Shown piece by piece: positions 62,367 through 64,000 of a DNA stretch of 64,000 nt (the first letter of the stretch is position 1; each line of letters starts with the position of its first letter). The stretch covers positions 56,172,948 to 56,236,947 of the forward strand of contig NC_084835.1 of the NCBI RefSeq assembly GCF_033115175.1, written 5' to 3'. The notes under the pieces were generated by a model. The model saw only the letters and a program-made list of their open reading frames with translations, searched no databases and had not been told where the DNA came from. The stretch is from Lepus europaeus (taxonomy: Eukaryota; Chordata; Mammalia; Lagomorpha; Leporidae). A program made the position numbers and the translations under genes.

Positions 62367-62691
62367 TCAATGTGGTTTTAAATTGCATTTATTTCATGCC
62401 TAATCATGTTGAGTACCTTTGTATATGTTTATTGGCCCTGCCAGTATCTCTTTTGGAAATTTCTGTTTAAGTCATTTGGTTATTTTTCTATTGGGGGGGG
62501 GGGTTAAAAGTTGCAATTTTAATTATTTAATAGCATTAATTACATTCACAATGATGTACTGACATCACCACTATCTGTTTCCAGAATTTTTCATCACCCT
62601 AAACAGAAACTACTCATTAGGCAATACCTGCCCATTTCTTCCTCTTTCCAACTTTTAGTAACCTCTAATCTGTTGTGTTTTTTTAAAATAT
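62367..62691 (-). mobile_element. L1 fragment, antisense
   Basis: Contains TTTCATGCCTAATCATGTTG and TTCATCACCCTAAACAGAAA, in the same order as reversed L1M. A run of 11 G lies at 62493-62503. Confidence 0.55.
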
Positions 62692-63004
62692 TTTTGTACA
62701 AAATTTTTTTGTTTATTTGAAAGGCAGAGTGTCAGGGAGACACACACACACACACACACAGACAAATTGAGAGAGCAGTCCATCTTCTATCTGGTGGTTC
62801 ACTCCCTAAATGCTCACAACAGCCAGGAGCCAGGAACTCCATCTAGCTCTCCTGACAGGAACTTAAGTACTTGGGCCATCATGTGCTACATCATAAATGT
62901 ATTAGCAGGAAGCACAAAGTAACCAGGATTCCAAACAGGCACTCCCAAATGGGATGCAGATGTCCCAAGTGGTGGTTTAACCTGTCAAGCTGCAATGCCT
63001 GTCT
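62692..63004 (-). repeat. Older C-SINE (-) with (CA)n
   Basis: (CA)n of about 10 units at 62740-62760 lies in the GA-tract position; end GCTGCAATGCCTGTC. Confidence 0.8.
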
Positions 63005-63343
63005 TGGTCCCTGAATGTTTTTTATAGACTTTGATTTTTACATATCTGTATGAGCCATTTTCCTGTTACATGTATTACAGATATCTTAAACTGTGGCTTG
63101 TTAATGGTGTGGTTTTGATGAAAGATGCTTTCATATGTCACATTTTTATTGAATTCAAATATCTTTGCTATTTTGTGACTTCTTTGACCTATGGATTAGT
63201 TTGTTATTTTTTGCTTATATAGTGAGTCTATATTATTAGATGAATACAAATTTAAATAATTTATGTTATGATTATATGGATTCATACCCATGTCCTTTGA
63301 TTAATGTTTATATAAATTTTTATAATTTTACTTTAAACTTTTT

Positions 63344-63642
63344 TGGAAAATATTTATTTGAAAGGCAGAGTTACAGAAAGAGAGAGGGAGAGAACAGAGA
63401 GAAAGAGAGATCTTCCATCTGCTGGTTCATTTCCCAAGTGGTCACAACCACCAAGTCTGGGCCCAGCTGAAGCCAGGAGCCACCCATGTGCAGGGGCCCA
63501 AGGATTTGAGCCATCTTCTGCTGCTTTCCCAGGCATATTAACAAGGAGCTGGATTGAAAGTAGAGCAGCCAAGACTATATCCCATGTGAGATGCTGGTGC
63601 TGGAGGCCATGGCTTAATCTGTTGCACTATAGCGCTGGCCCC
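63344..63642 (-). repeat. C-SINE (-)
   Basis: TTGGAAAATATTTATTTGAA start; end TATAGCGCTGGCCCC. Confidence 0.85.
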
Positions 63643-63652
63643 AACTTTCAAA

Positions 63653-63988
63653 TAAAAAAAAAAAGATTTATTTATTTATTATATGAAAGGCAGAGTTACA
63701 GAGAGGTAGAAGCAAAGAGAGAGGTCTTCCATCCATCTGCTGGTTCACTCCCCAAATGGCTACAACAGCCGGAGCTGTGCCGATCCAAAGCCAGGAGCCA
63801 GAAGCTTCCTCTGGGTCTCCCATGCGGGTGCAGGAGCCCAAGGACTTGGGGCCATCTTCTTCTGCTTTCCCAGGCCATAGCAGAGAGCTGGATTGGAAGT
63901 AGAGCAGCTGGGACTCGAACTGGTGCCCATATGGGATGCTGGCACTGCATGCGGCAGCTTTACCCACTAAGCCACAGTGCTAGCGCCT
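63653..63988 (-). repeat. C-SINE (-), full length
   Basis: T-tail complement AAAAAAGATTTATTTATT; end CACAGTGCTAGCGCC just before the window end. Confidence 0.9.
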
Positions 63989-64000
63989 ACAGTTAATTTA

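Overview
The window is mammalian nuclear DNA, almost certainly from a lagomorph (rabbit or a close relative). It is packed with copies of the tRNA-derived lagomorph C-SINE: roughly 88 pieces, about one every 700 bases. The youngest copies are nearly identical to one another and several have intact target-site duplications (TSDs). In the annotation, a (+) SINE reads from a GGGGCCGGCGC-type head through a CT-rich stretch to an A/AAATAA tail. A (-) SINE reads from a T-run or ATTTATTTGAAAG start to a GCCGGCCCC-type end. No prokaryotic, plasmid or phage sequence is present.

Two protein genes lie on the + strand. Positions 1-23.3 kb hold the last eight coding exons of CEP76, residues about 174 to 659 of a protein that is 659 residues long in human. 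All splice sites are GT-AG, and the stop codon and a poly(A) signal are visible. At 49.4-50.8 kb a CpG island contains the first coding exon of SPIRE1 (start of the KIND domain). Its first intron runs beyond the window end. CEP76 and SPIRE1 are neighbours in the same orientation on human 18p11.21, so the synteny is conserved.

The roughly 27 kb between the genes is mostly repeats plus retrocopies. An ancient L1 lies mainly antisense from 26.3 to 37.6 kb. It is split by about 20 SINEs, holds a decayed mariner transposon (31.2-32.7 kb), and has one piece turned around. A processed EIF4A2 pseudogene lies at 39.3-41.0 kb. It lacks 140 nt and carries 113 nt extra, both at places that look like exon junctions. 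An ankyrin-repeat pseudogene of the ANKRD26/ANKRD18/ANKRD62 family lies at 42.5-44.1 kb on the - strand. A short unexplained stretch at 45.9-46.4 kb has exon-like features.

The SPIRE1 intron (50.3-64 kb) holds SINEs, an LTR-like element at about 58 kb, old L1 sequence and some single-copy DNA. I found no evidence for a new multi-gene system. The most informative items are the EIF4A2 retrocopy with apparent alternative-splicing footprints, an integration site used twice, the L1 inversion, the possible orphan exon, and the SPIRE1 leader.
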